A stretch of 51,995 nt of DNA from Spirochaetales bacterium. GTDB lineage: Bacteria > Spirochaetota > Spirochaetia > SZUA-6 > JAFGRV01. The first letter of the stretch is position 1. The number at the start of each line of letters is the position of its first letter. Below are positions 11,201 to 18,076 of this stretch, piece by piece. The notes under the pieces were generated by a model. The model saw only the letters and a program-made list of their open reading frames with translations. It did no database searches and had not been told where the DNA came from. The translations under genes and the position numbers were made by a program. The stretch is taken from the NCBI GenBank assembly GCA_016935735.1, contig JAFGQK010000048.1:1-51995 (forward strand), in the 5' to 3' direction.

Positions 11201-12608
11201 ATTCCCATAACCTGATTAATTCATCACCCTTTTTCTTTATTTGGTGTTTTAACGTCTGATGCATAAAATGAATAGCGGAGCGTGTTGTTGTCAGCTCAAA
11301 AGTAATAGCCCGCAGAACTTCAATTGCCGGTTTATAAAACGGAAAAAAATGGGTAAATTCACTTTCTCCAATACTATTAGGCCAGGTAAAACCTTTTTTG
11401 TAATATAAATAATAATTATTTATAGCATCAGGCTGAATTATTTCTCTCATACGGGAAAGGACTATATCATAATAATCCTTATCGTTTTCTAACAGTTTAA
11501 CCAATTTAAGTCTGTCATCTGCAATTATGTTTTTTACCCCAAGCTTGCTTTCAATAGCTTGTTGGGCTGCGCAGATAGTCCATACCGGAAGGTTATGTAT
11601 TTTCGCAAGCCGGTTTGATAAGACAACGAGGGTTCTCTCATCGTCATCCCGCTGATCCGGATCACGATTTTTCATGAATAGCGAAACCTCATCCAAAACA
11701 AGAAGAATACCGGAATACCCTTCATGCATTATTGTCTCTGCCATGTGCTTTAATATGTCTTCGCTTTCGGCAGCTATTTGGGGACGAACTTTCAGATATT
11801 CGGTATAGAATCTCCATAATTTATTTCCGCAGCTTCTCTTATATTCCGGGGATTTGTTTTGCTGAATGTCATTTATAAAATCACCAATTTCCTCAAATTC
11901 GTCATCATCAAAAAAATGAGGATCTTTTAAAAATTTTTTCAAGTCGTTTCTGTAGCGGTCAATATCTTCTTTTAAAAATCGGTCTGCAAGTAATTCCACT
12001 GGATAAAGAGATATGTTTTTTCCAAGTTCTATTTGGAGTTGCTCCTTGGCAGCATCAAGTATGTATTCGGTTAAGCGTTTCCCTTTATCCGAAAGACCTA
12101 TTGTACCGCTGCCGGCACCGACAAGAGTCTTGACAATAACAAAAATACCTTTATTCCCGTTTCCTGACTTTGCCCTTATTCCCTCTTCCCAGAATCTGTA
12201 TAAAGATTCCCGTTTGCCTTTTCCTATCTTTTTTTCCTTTTCATCAATAATTCTCCATGCATTTTCTTTCCCCAATGCCAAAGCTGATAAAACACATAAA
12301 AGATGGGATTTTCCCGATCCGAATTCCGCCTGAATCCAGTATCCCTGACCGATAGGATAATCCCTTTTTTCCGGTTTATAAGGAGCTGCCATATTTTTTA
12401 AAACATCCGTCAGAAAGGGACGGACAGGATCGAATTGAAATTCTTCAATGGACTTAAGTTCAGGCAGTCGCTTGTTTCTTGATTCGATTGAATTCGAATC
12501 AGCCCAAACGTGTTTTTCGAGTGAATATACGGAGATAATCTTTTCCGGTACCGAACAGATTTTATCCACACTCTGCCTTTGAGTAAAAACGTTATCCTTA
12601 TAATCCAT
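8268..12608 (-). CDS. brxC: BREX large P-loop ATPase, DUF6079 (BrxC/PglY type)
   Basis: This 1446-aa protein has a Walker A in AEFGSGKSH (GSGKS at residues 97-101) and a Walker B-like segment GILLVLDEVSLFM near 300. Length, Walker A position and the opening region (conserved tract ending EEFQFDPVRPFL) fit the DUF6079 / BrxC-PglY family of large BREX ATPases. The C-terminal third is rich in charged helices and probably coiled coil. In BREX this protein is thought to act as a molecular scaffold or motor, together with the methylase and PglZ. It starts 2 bases after brxB with a GGAGG ribosome site. The symbol brxC is used for role; pglY-type naming would be equally defensible. Confidence 0.87.
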   Translation of the reverse strand: MDYKDNVFTQRQSVDKICSVPEKIISVYSLEKHVWADSNSIESRNKRLPELKSIEEFQFDPVRPFLTDVLKNMAAPYKPEKRDYPIGQGYWIQAEFGSGKSHLLCVLSALALGKENAWRIIDEKEKKIGKGKRESLYRFWEEGIRAKSGNGNKGIFVIVKTLVGAGSGTIGLSDKGKRLTEYILDAAKEQLQIELGKNISLYPVELLADRFLKEDIDRYRNDLKKFLKDPHFFDDDEFEEIGDFINDIQQNKSPEYKRSCGNKLWRFYTEYLKVRPQIAAESEDILKHMAETIMHEGYSGILLVLDEVSLFMKNRDPDQRDDDERTLVVLSNRLAKIHNLPVWTICAAQQAIESKLGVKNIIADDRLKLVKLLENDKDYYDIVLSRMREIIQPDAINNYYLYYKKGFTWPNSIGESEFTHFFPFYKPAIEVLRAITFELTTTRSAIHFMHQTLKHQIKKKGDELIRLWELFDETVKYEEDPSGVHAGLVAIKTKKEIEYRAYESCKRQIEGLTKGLLKHYQDKAIKIIQTLFLYHVSKIRQKGISPEEISNSVLIERDSEANADENIQHYETLADNLKKELRQIVQSFDEENRPFYRFDPVFTGVDPRDEFRKARDEVETHEVLLKEAWYHLLAMNEWPVRTRQMIIDLSNGIKSIFRDIASVSPEKSSVSINKDHTISVTWNGRAVSGIIGMRDFRQLINKNQSIPAIESDQTDNDFSVYIGIQSLSADNIRSLIERRKDPRIIVWVPDELTREENERLIDFAAYKKLVSDWHGNDSEDAVAVINWVSNTLQTELGKIIKIIELCYNRGRMDSLHFSQMEFHIAGELPAILTPLIEQVLSAAYLSDSIKFERPFIFRNEEAVKVINGIVRTGNIPKGTKPNQNISAAQNFGFGLDIIKRSNERKLDITDNAFADAIWYFIDDKLESDTQIMRMETLYKNFMGTGGGQKDYGLSRRMVQLYVLCLVKEGKIKVTLSAKSGLSYNTIDYGNISDTDFSAKILDSMLEIQKMVRPENWEILKPFAEKLLRTEVPQTHEDAVISKYRQKLHVLFEKEREISNRICLKAKALFDYIKKPNPYGKELDQLVRLFNTEIHAGDDIDRLLYSLKEIFDYKAYETNSTDQKDIDDFQIRLKNYDDLKNFLEYEREIKTAFEYSKLDLPDNPDFDSVRKNLQKTEKIINNLQAYIDSEVKLKTEFIGTFPKQSGDNAVLSNLIEEYSLIYSSVHDMVTTRVSECQKSIDETIDSKEMRALSSLENISALKPEISDHLKKKLSELKATLFSCTTPSHSSVKDQLRFNPFHECGLSLIKSSELITQTEEIKNKATILFDNSLNEKINVFMNPVIREKLKQGQSESVIKSILACSKPDELKDFIINKVIDTPDTINIINKYLKRIIVKQVKLSDFKPSLSTIESKQIPIIVSEFEDFLKENIKTIDGGDDSLSMIRIE

Positions 12609-12610
12609 AT

Positions 12611-13147
12611 TTATAAATTTCCTCCATCGCTAATTTCCCATAAATGATTATCTGCAATCAGATTACTTGGAAGCATATAACTTCCTTCCACGTCTTCCGG
12701 GAACATAATGATTTTGCCGCTTGATCTCTTTCCTGGTAATAATAATAATATCCAGTCATCATCCGTTGCCATGGTTCTAAGTACGTTCAATTCGAGATGA
12801 TAAGCAAAAAGCATCTCCATATGCCACAATACCAGAAGTCCTGTCTTCTTTAATTTTGACCTGAGAAACAAATCAAAGGCTTTTGCAACATGAGCTGCCG
12901 TTGGTTCGGGGCGTTTTGCTTCGTTAATAACCAGGTTCCTAAACTCTTCGTCATTAATCTCATTTAAAATGCCTTTATTTACAGATAGAGGTTTAGGAAA
13001 TTTTCTATTATCCGGATCTTTGGCCTGACAGAGATGTTGAACAAAATCTTTCAATTGCCGGTAACTTCCCAATACACCGTAGAGATGTCTTCCGGCAGGG
13101 ACGGATAATTTGATTCGCAATGCTTCTATGATATCAGTAATTCTCAT
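12611..13147 (-). CDS. brxB: BrxB-like protein (DUF1788 type)
   Basis: This protein of about 178 aa starts at ATG 13147 (MRITDIIEALR), which has AAGGA seven bases upstream. An upstream in-frame TTG at 13165 lacks a good ribosome site and is less likely. The fold is consistent with BrxB proteins: an N-terminal helix, a GVLGSYRQL segment, a middle strand with LLVLWHMEMLF, and a strand of WILLLLPGKRS followed by FPEDVEGSYMLP. BrxB is a small core BREX protein of unknown biochemical role that always lies between brxA and the large ATPase, as here. It overlaps the end of brxA by 14 bases. Assignment rests on size, position and general sequence resemblance. Confidence 0.75.
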   Translation of the reverse strand: MRITDIIEALRIKLSVPAGRHLYGVLGSYRQLKDFVQHLCQAKDPDNRKFPKPLSVNKGILNEINDEEFRNLVINEAKRPEPTAAHVAKAFDLFLRSKLKKTGLLVLWHMEMLFAYHLELNVLRTMATDDDWILLLLPGKRSSGKIIMFPEDVEGSYMLPSNLIADNHLWEISDGGNL

Positions 13148-13997
13148 CTTTGATTCCTTTTTCAATTATATGAGTAACTACTTGATCCAGATAAAATTTT
13201 GTAGTAAATTGCCTCATATTATCAATTTCAGATATTTTACTAATTAGTCCGAGATTTCTTAATTCATAAAGAGCCGGAATCTTTTTATTTTCCTTCCATA
13301 ACAGGGCTTTCATATAGTTATTCGATTCTATATTACGAAAGTCATACATATTCGGTTTATGGAATTCACTATGGAGTATAAAAGCAAAGGAAATTAGATT
13401 TATATCCCTATAACCGTAATTCATCCGATCATTTTTGACTTTAACTATGTTACTTGCTCCAAGAGCATCAACAATCGCTTGAGCTCCTTTCGTTATACTT
13501 TTTGATTTTGGATATTTTTGAAATAAATAATCTCTAATTGATTCTCTTTTAATAAAACCGTTTCCACGTTGTGGAATTAATAGGTCGATCATAATTTCAA
13601 ATTGTAAAATTTCCGCTTTTATAAACCTGTAAAAACATATGTCTTTTAAAGCTTGTCCATATGGATATGCTTTAGCAATTCTCTTGATGGCTGAATCAGC
13701 ATATCCATAGGGGAATGTCCTTTTAACTATATAATTTGAATATCTTTGTCTTGTATTTTCAGCACTGAAATGAAGATTTTTCCTTAAGTACTCTTTGATT
13801 TCATCAGTGGAACGTGTATCTGGAAATTGAGGTAAAAGATTGATGGTTTCTTTTAAAATGGCAGATGTAAAAATACCTTTATGTTTATGTAAAATTTTCA
13901 TCTGGTTATTCTCTTCCTGGGGAATGAAATCATCATTCAGTAAAGGTTGATTGGAATCATTGTCCGGCTTTTTCAATATTGGTTCACCCCGAATCAT
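13134..13997 (-). CDS. brxA: BrxA-like protein (DUF1819 type)
   Basis: This 287-aa, basic, mostly helical protein contains a segment typical of BrxA (RSTDEIKEYLRKNL, then ENTRQRYSNYIVKRTF near residues 62-90) and a YALR-like winged-helix region after it. BrxA of type 1 BREX is a small DNA-binding protein of about 200 residues. The extra N-terminal 32 residues (polar, with PQEENNQ) may not be translated, because an internal ATG at 13901 with a GGAAGAG site is an alternative start. The gene overlaps the HTH gene stop by 4 bases (ATGA), which shows coupling. It is the first core gene of the cluster, as expected for brxA. The call rests on moderate sequence resemblance and strong positional support. 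Confidence 0.72.
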   Translation of the reverse strand: MIRGEPILKKPDNDSNQPLLNDDFIPQEENNQMKILHKHKGIFTSAILKETINLLPQFPDTRSTDEIKEYLRKNLHFSAENTRQRYSNYIVKRTFPYGYADSAIKRIAKAYPYGQALKDICFYRFIKAEILQFEIMIDLLIPQRGNGFIKRESIRDYLFQKYPKSKSITKGAQAIVDALGASNIVKVKNDRMNYGYRDINLISFAFILHSEFHKPNMYDFRNIESNNYMKALLWKENKKIPALYELRNLGLISKISEIDNMRQFTTKFYLDQVVTHIIEKGIKDENY

Positions 13998-14185
13998 CGT
14001 TTTTTATTTCCGGCCTTGCCTGTTTCTACCCATTCGTCAATCTCGGAAATCTTAAATTTCCACAAACGACCAACTTTATGCGCAGGCATTTCTTTTTCAG
14101 CGAGCCACTTATAAACCGTATCTTTTTTTATACCCAAATGCTCTGCTATTTCCTCTACCGAAAGCCATCGTTCAGATGAAATCAT
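13994..14185 (-). CDS. Small excisionase-type helix-turn-helix protein, BREX operon leader gene
   Basis: This 63-aa protein is a complete MerR/excisionase-type winged helix: WLSVEEIAEHLGIKKDTVYKWL, then KVGRLWKFKISEIDEWV and a basic tail. The pattern of a helix-turn-helix followed by a wing with R-x-W-K/R-F is typical of the family. It is the first gene of the minus-strand BREX operon, directly after a sigma70-like promoter, and its stop overlaps the brxA start. It is probably a DNA-binding regulator of the operon. It is not evidence of a nearby integrase, since such domains are common as stand-alone regulators. Family assignment is secure; the regulatory role is inferred. Confidence 0.8.
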   Translation of the reverse strand: MISSERWLSVEEIAEHLGIKKDTVYKWLAEKEMPAHKVGRLWKFKISEIDEWVETGKAGNKKR

Positions 14186-14221
14186 ATATTTATATCCTTT
14201 AATCAGAAAATATACAACTTT

Positions 14222-14249
14222 ATCATAATTGATAGGGTTAAATTGTCAA
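14222..14249 (-). promoter_or_regulatory. Predicted sigma70 promoter of the BREX operon
   Basis: Read on the minus strand there is TTGACA (14249-14244), a 16-base spacer, and TATGAT (14227-14222). The start codon of the HTH gene lies 37 bases further on, after an AAAGGA ribosome site. The -35 is a perfect consensus match. No other promoter-like element is obvious in the gaps of the downstream cluster, which fits a single long transcript of at least 14 kb. Confidence 0.65.
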
Positions 14250-14275
14250 GGCTTTGATTAGAATAAAAAAGTATT

Positions 14276-14299
14276 AAAAAAAATAATATTTTAAATATT
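14276..14299 (-). terminator. AT-rich hairpin and T-run after parB
   Basis: On the minus strand, after the parB stop, the palindrome AATATTTAAAATATT (14299-14285) is followed by eight T (14283-14276). It has the shape of an intrinsic terminator that would separate parAB from the BREX promoter. The stem has only A-T pairs, so its strength is doubtful. Confidence 0.4.
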
Positions 14300-14307
14300 G
14301 TTCAATA

Positions 14308-14324
14308 ATTCTAAAAATTAGAAT
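14308..14324. repeat. Perfect 7-3-7 palindrome overlapping the parB stop
   Basis: ATTCTAA-AAA-TTAGAAT is a perfect inverted repeat at 14308-14324, and TTAGAAT recurs once more near 14258. It could be a binding site for the HTH protein or ParB (a parS-like site), or a weak hairpin. The AT-rich context makes chance palindromes more likely. Confidence 0.3.
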
Positions 14325-15151
14325 ATATTTTTTATGATTTTTGAGATCTGCTGCATAATTGGTTTTACATTGGATTTCAATACCTGAAACTCATGAAGCA
14401 GTTTTGATTTATCATTCCTGCAAATAAATATCTTCAATTTGCACATTTCATTATTCTGATCATTCGAGTTTTGTTTATTCTTTTTTCGTTTTTCTTGAAC
14501 CTGGGTATAAGCTTTATTTATAGAGATTTTACCTTGCTTAACTGCATTGATAGTCTTTTTATCTCCATGATCCTGGATGGTTCTTGCTTTTTGAACCTTT
14601 GCAGCAGAGGTGCCTATTGTTTGTGCGGTTTTTTCTCTGGAAATCAAAAGTTCACTTGAACTTTTGAAATCTTCACTCTTTCTGTCACCACCTCTGCTTC
14701 TTCGATTATCCAGGATTTCCACACATTTATAAATCTCTGCATCCGTAATATTCCTCCTGTCCCTCTGGTTATGAACAGCATACTCCAGGGCTTCCTCCTG
14801 ATTTCGGAACTTGTGATCATATACTGCAACTTCCTTAATTCCGGCCATGACGGCTGCATTAAACCGGGTATTTCCATCAATCACAATCCCTTTCCAGACG
14901 TCGATCGGTTTGGAATTATCAAACCCGTTTTCCTTCATATCCGCGAGAATTCCCTGCAAAACCTTATCTTCAATCGGAAAAAGACTCTTAAAAGGTTCCT
15001 CCTGTCTGAGTTCTGAAATATGAGTAAGCCGGATACTCTTTTTCCTGAGTTCATCAATCTGCGTTTTAAGGTTTTTATTCTTTTTAATAATATCCGAAGT
15101 GGGTAGGCCGGAAAAATTTCCTTTTTTTTCTATTGACAATTTTTTAGCCAT
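14318..15151 (-). CDS. parB: ParB-family partition / DNA-binding protein
   Basis: This 277-aa protein has a ParB/Srx N-terminal fold: ELRQEEPFKSLFPIEDKVLQGI, IDVWKGIVIDGNTRFNAAVMAG and EEALEYAVHNQRDRRN. A helix-turn-helix region follows near residues 170-190 (EKTAQTIGTSAAKVQKA). The C-terminal 70 residues are basic and of low complexity (KRKKNKQNSNDQNN), then helical, probably for dimerisation. In plasmids, ParB binds parS centromere sites and works with ParA to distribute replicons at division. It starts 3 bases after parA. The motif DGNTR matches the DGNHR box of phosphohydrolase-type ParB domains, which bind CTP in studied members. A role as a regulator rather than in partition cannot be excluded. 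Confidence 0.82.
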   Translation of the reverse strand: MAKKLSIEKKGNFSGLPTSDIIKKNKNLKTQIDELRKKSIRLTHISELRQEEPFKSLFPIEDKVLQGILADMKENGFDNSKPIDVWKGIVIDGNTRFNAAVMAGIKEVAVYDHKFRNQEEALEYAVHNQRDRRNITDAEIYKCVEILDNRRSRGGDRKSEDFKSSSELLISREKTAQTIGTSAAKVQKARTIQDHGDKKTINAVKQGKISINKAYTQVQEKRKKNKQNSNDQNNEMCKLKIFICRNDKSKLLHEFQVLKSNVKPIMQQISKIIKNIF

Positions 15152-15154
15152 TTA

Positions 15155-15919
15155 CTAAAATCTCCTTATCCTTTCAAAATTATTTCCTGTAATAAAACCA
15201 ACTAATTCTTTAAACGAATTAAACACTTTCTCTTTATTTTTTGCATGAGAAATTACCTCAAAAAGATCAATTGACTTCTGAATATAAACACTTTCCGGCA
15301 TCCTGAAATCCAGGATATTATTAAATGTCCCGTAAAATAGAGAAAGATATTGATTGATCATATTGTCCTCATTATCACTTCGAGGCGGCCGGAAGAAATT
15401 GATCAGGATTTTCCATTTATCCAAGCCCTCGACATCAAGATCAATCTTCTCTTTCAGGAATACCAGTCCTTTATAATCGAATTTCGACAGCCTGCAGGGA
15501 GAGATAATCAGGTCTGCTCCATGCAGGGCATTAAAAACGATATTATCCAGGGTTGGAGGACAGTCAAAAAGACAGTAGTCAAACTGATCATCTATCCGGG
15601 GTAACAACCGGATAAGTGTCTTTTCATTAATAGCCCGCAGGTCGATAAGATTATAACTGGAAGCAATCACTTTCAGATTTTCATGGTATTGTGAATCCAG
15701 AATATGGCCGGATAAATCCCTGGTTTGTAAAGCCAAAGCAAGGTTTCTGGAATCCACCAGATCAAAGTTATTAATATAGTAGAAACTGAGTGAATTCTGC
15801 ATATCAAAATCGATCATCAATACACGGGCACCGGCCTTTGCCAGATAATTTCCTGTTAATATGCAGAGACTTGATTTTCCCGTTCCCCCCTTCAAACTAC
15901 AGAAAGCTATGGATTTCAT
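15155..15919 (-). CDS. parA: ParA-family partition ATPase
   Basis: The start is set at ATG 15919, which gives MKSIAFCSLKGGTGKSSLC, because a good AGGAG site lies eight bases upstream. An in-frame ATG at 15964 would add 15 poorly placed residues. The 254-aa product has the deviant Walker A KGGTGKSS, Walker A' segment RVLMIDFDMQNSLSFYY, and Walker B YCLFDCPPTLDNIV, all diagnostic of ParA/Soj ATPases. Partner ParB follows 3 bases downstream. ParA moves ParB-bound DNA over the nucleoid to segregate plasmids or chromosomes. It lacks an N-terminal helix-turn-helix, so it is a type Ib-like or chromosomal-like ParA that relies on another protein for autoregulation. Confidence 0.9.
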   Translation of the reverse strand: MKSIAFCSLKGGTGKSSLCILTGNYLAKAGARVLMIDFDMQNSLSFYYINNFDLVDSRNLALALQTRDLSGHILDSQYHENLKVIASSYNLIDLRAINEKTLIRLLPRIDDQFDYCLFDCPPTLDNIVFNALHGADLIISPCRLSKFDYKGLVFLKEKIDLDVEGLDKWKILINFFRPPRSDNEDNMINQYLSLFYGTFNNILDFRMPESVYIQKSIDLFEVISHAKNKEKVFNSFKELVGFITGNNFERIRRF

Positions 15920-15984
15920 GCCAAAATACTCCTTTCCAAAAGTTGTGTCGGAACATAACTTCATTCGAAAAAATCATCAAGGAT

Positions 15985-16085
15985 ATTCTGGTTATTTCTT
16001 TATAATTCTGTTATAAAAAAGGAAAGAAATGGATATTCATATGGATTCAGGCTAGGATGTTTTTTATTGTTTATTGTAACAGAAT
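15985..16085. repeat. Inverted and direct ATTCTG-TTA repeats in the parA / antitoxin intergenic region
   Basis: The 262-bp divergent gap between parA and the antitoxin holds ATTCTGGTTAT near 15985, ATTCTGTTA at 16005-16013, and its exact reverse complement TAACAGAAT at 16077-16085. Repeats in a gap between divergent maintenance operons are typical of operators or centromere sites. No function can be assigned without binding data. Confidence 0.4.
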
Positions 16086-16134
16086 ATATTGGAGAATCTG
16101 CACAAAAAGACGTAATTGTAGTAATCCAGCTATA

Positions 16135-16163
16135 TTGATTTTTTATCCGATGTTAGATATAAT
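16135..16163 (+). promoter_or_regulatory. Predicted promoter of the toxin-antitoxin pair
   Basis: TTGATT (16135-16140), a 17-base spacer and a perfect TATAAT (16158-16163) precede the antitoxin ATG at 16182 by 18 bases, with GAGGTA as ribosome site. This is a strong sigma70-like promoter for the bicistron. Confidence 0.65.
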
Positions 16164-16181
16164 TAAATAGAGGTAAGAATC

Positions 16182-16442
16182 ATGAATGTATCAATCACAA
16201 TACCTGAAAATATTGCAGATCATATAAAAGAAAAAGGAGATATTCCTCGATTCGTAAAAGAAGCTTTGACAATAGAAGCATACAGAAATGGGATTATTAC
16301 TGAATCAGAAGTTCAGGAATTGCTTGAGTTTTCTTCCAGGTTTGAAGTAGATGCATTCTTGAAAAAGGTAAAAGCATATATAGACTATACTGTCGAAGAC
16401 TTACAGGCAGATATCGACTCTATTCAAAAAGTTATATCCTGA
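16182..16442 (+). CDS. Antitoxin of a PIN-domain toxin-antitoxin pair
   Basis: This 86-aa acidic protein opens with MNVSITIPENIADHIKEKG, a pattern like the short UPF0175-type and ribbon-helix-helix antitoxins. A helix-rich segment (RFVKEALTIEAYRNGIIT) and a C-terminal helix rich in acidic residues follow. It is encoded immediately before, and overlaps by one base (TGATG), a DUF3368 PIN-domain protein, the usual arrangement for this kind of module. It probably binds and inhibits the toxin and represses the shared promoter. The role rests on neighbourhood and size. Confidence 0.72.
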   Translation: MNVSITIPENIADHIKEKGDIPRFVKEALTIEAYRNGIITESEVQELLEFSSRFEVDAFLKKVKAYIDYTVEDLQADIDSIQKVIS

Positions 16443-16918
16443 TGATCGTTGTTTCCAATACATCACCAGTATTTTATCTTTGGGAAATCGGTGAAATAAG
16501 GCTGCTTCCTCTTTTATTTAATAAAATAATTATTCCTGAAGCTGTGAGTATGGAATTATGTCATGAAAATTGTCCGGATGATTTAAAGGAATTAATCCGT
16601 AATCCCGTTGATTGGCTTCAATTACAAAAAACATCAGAGAAAAGTGATGAAGAGTTAAACAGATTACATAAAGGTGAAAGAGAAGCAATTTTATTGGCAA
16701 AACAAATAAATGCAGATATCATCATCCTGGATGAAAAGGCTGCAAGGATAATTGCAAAGAATAAAGGATTAAACGTTACCGGGCTGCTTGGAATTATTGA
16801 TATAGCTGCACAGAGAAATTTGATTGATATCACAAATACAATAAAAAAATTGAATAAAACAAATTTCAGAATCTCTCCTTTGATATTAAAAAAAATATTA
16901 GAAAAATACATCTTATGA
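16442..16918 (+). CDS. PIN-domain (DUF3368) toxin
   Basis: This 158-aa protein starts MIVVSNTSPVFYLWEIGEI, the opening typical of DUF3368 PIN proteins, in which Asn replaces the first Asp of other PIN families. HKGEREAILLAKQ (acidic residue near 80) and DIIILDEKAARIIAKNKGL (Asp near 97) supply further active-site positions. Together with the conserved GLLGIIDIAAQRNLI segment this is a clear family match. PIN toxins are ribonucleases that are released when a labile antitoxin is lost, so the pair could stabilise the neighbouring parAB and BREX DNA. The start codon overlaps the antitoxin stop. Confidence 0.8.
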   Translation: MIVVSNTSPVFYLWEIGEIRLLPLLFNKIIIPEAVSMELCHENCPDDLKELIRNPVDWLQLQKTSEKSDEELNRLHKGEREAILLAKQINADIIILDEKAARIIAKNKGLNVTGLLGIIDIAAQRNLIDITNTIKKLNKTNFRISPLILKKILEKYIL

Positions 16919-17056
16919 AGAAAAGATGCCTGAAGCTTTTTTGAGGCTTGTGAATAGAAATTCTTTTTTAAATTTTAAATAATGCTGCTTTGTCGTAAGT
17001 GAATACAATAATTATATATCCTCCGGGAGTCAAGTTTAAAATATATTGAAAGCTCA

Positions 17057-17914
17057 TCACCTCCTCATCACCCTCACAAAAATCCCCTGTATCCGGACCT
17101 CTCCCTCCTGAACCCTCATAACCTCCATATCCGAATTACAGGGATGAAGCTCAATACAATCCTGCTTTTTATATATCTTTTTCAACGTGGCCTCATCATC
17201 AATATTAACGACAGCGATTTCCCCATCTTCCGCATCCGATTGTGCCTTAATAAGGACAATATCACCATTATTTATCCCGATATCTATCATTGAATTCCCC
17301 TGTGCCTGAACAGCATAATAATTACCCCGGCCTTTTAAGAACTCTACCGGGACTCTGATTGTCTCTCCCAGGTAGTCCTGGCAAAAAATCGGTTTACCTG
17401 CTGCAATCTGCCCGTAAAAAGGTATGGTTGTTTCCTGGCCTTCCTCGATTTCCGTTTCAATCTCCTCCATGATCCCCTGGACAAAACCATTTAACCTGTC
17501 CAGCAGTCTCTGCCGGATAGATTTGTCCAGACTCATAAGTTTAAGCACAAACTCCCTTAAACCCGGACTTGATCTTACAAGGTATGATATATGGTCATAT
17601 TCCTTACTGTTTGTTATATGGTTTTTTAAATCTTCTATCTGTCTGGATAGATTCTCAACACTGTTACTATCTTTCATCTTCTTGAAATCAGCATCCTCCG
17701 GATTCAGATCCGGATTAAAATAAAAACCGATATCAAGCTGTTCGAAATTAGCTATCCTGGCCAGTTGAGTTGCGTTTGGTTCTGCCGTACCACGCTCCCA
17801 TTTACTGTATGAGTTAGGATGCATGTTAAAAAGTTCAGAAAGCTCACTCTGATTCAGATTTCTATACTGTCTTGCCTGCCTTAATTTATCCGGAAGGCTT
17901 TTTAAATTATACAT
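17057..17914 (-). CDS. LexA/CI-type self-cleaving phage repressor
   Basis: This 285-aa protein has an N-terminal Cro/CI helix-turn-helix (LRQARQYRNLNQSELSELF, residues 11-29, then HPNSYSKWERGTAEP) and a C-terminal S24 peptidase domain. The likely cleavage site is Ala-Gly in QIAAGKP near residue 172; the nucleophile Ser sits in GNSMIDIG; the general base Lys lies in EATLKKIYKK. All parts needed for RecA-stimulated autocleavage are therefore present, so lysogeny should be SOS-inducible. It faces the early phage operon across an operator-bearing gap, the usual immunity layout. The middle region has a short acidic helix that may act as a linker. Confidence 0.9.
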   Translation of the reverse strand: MYNLKSLPDKLRQARQYRNLNQSELSELFNMHPNSYSKWERGTAEPNATQLARIANFEQLDIGFYFNPDLNPEDADFKKMKDSNSVENLSRQIEDLKNHITNSKEYDHISYLVRSSPGLREFVLKLMSLDKSIRQRLLDRLNGFVQGIMEEIETEIEEGQETTIPFYGQIAAGKPIFCQDYLGETIRVPVEFLKGRGNYYAVQAQGNSMIDIGINNGDIVLIKAQSDAEDGEIAVVNIDDEATLKKIYKKQDCIELHPCNSDMEVMRVQEGEVRIQGIFVRVMRR

Positions 17915-17933
17915 ATCATTCTCCTGCTATCTC

Positions 17934-18051
17934 TTATCGTTTGATAACTTAATATTATTACTTTTAAAGATAATTGTCCACTATTAAAGATAAATTACTA
18001 AGAAAATAGTGCTTATATTTAATTGATTAATTAGCTTTATGCGTTTATCAT
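17934..18051. promoter_or_regulatory. Phage immunity switch: divergent repressor and early promoters with GATAA operators
   Basis: A minus-strand promoter TGGACA (17980-17975), 17-base spacer, TAATAT (17957-17952) serves the repressor. A plus-strand promoter TTGATT (18023-18028), 17-base spacer, TATCAT (18046-18051) serves the early genes. Candidate repressor half-sites read TTATC/GATAA: an inverted pair TTATCGTTTGATAA at 17934-17947, TTAAAGATAA at 17964-17973 and 17984-17993 (20 bp apart, one in the repressor promoter spacer), and TTATC at 18045-18049 over the early -10. This is the expected arrangement for a CI-type switch. Confidence 0.6.
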
Positions 18052-18076
18052 TAAATAAGAATGACAGGAGGAGCTT

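Noticed and set aside
13994-14185. Excisionase of an integrase system next to BREX
   Set aside because: The domain is shared by many small regulators; no integrase lies nearby and it is transcribed as first gene of the BREX operon.
16919-17056. A terminator between the toxin and repressor genes
   Set aside because: Only short GCCT/AGGC pairing with a T-run in the loop is present; no convincing stem followed by T-run could be found.
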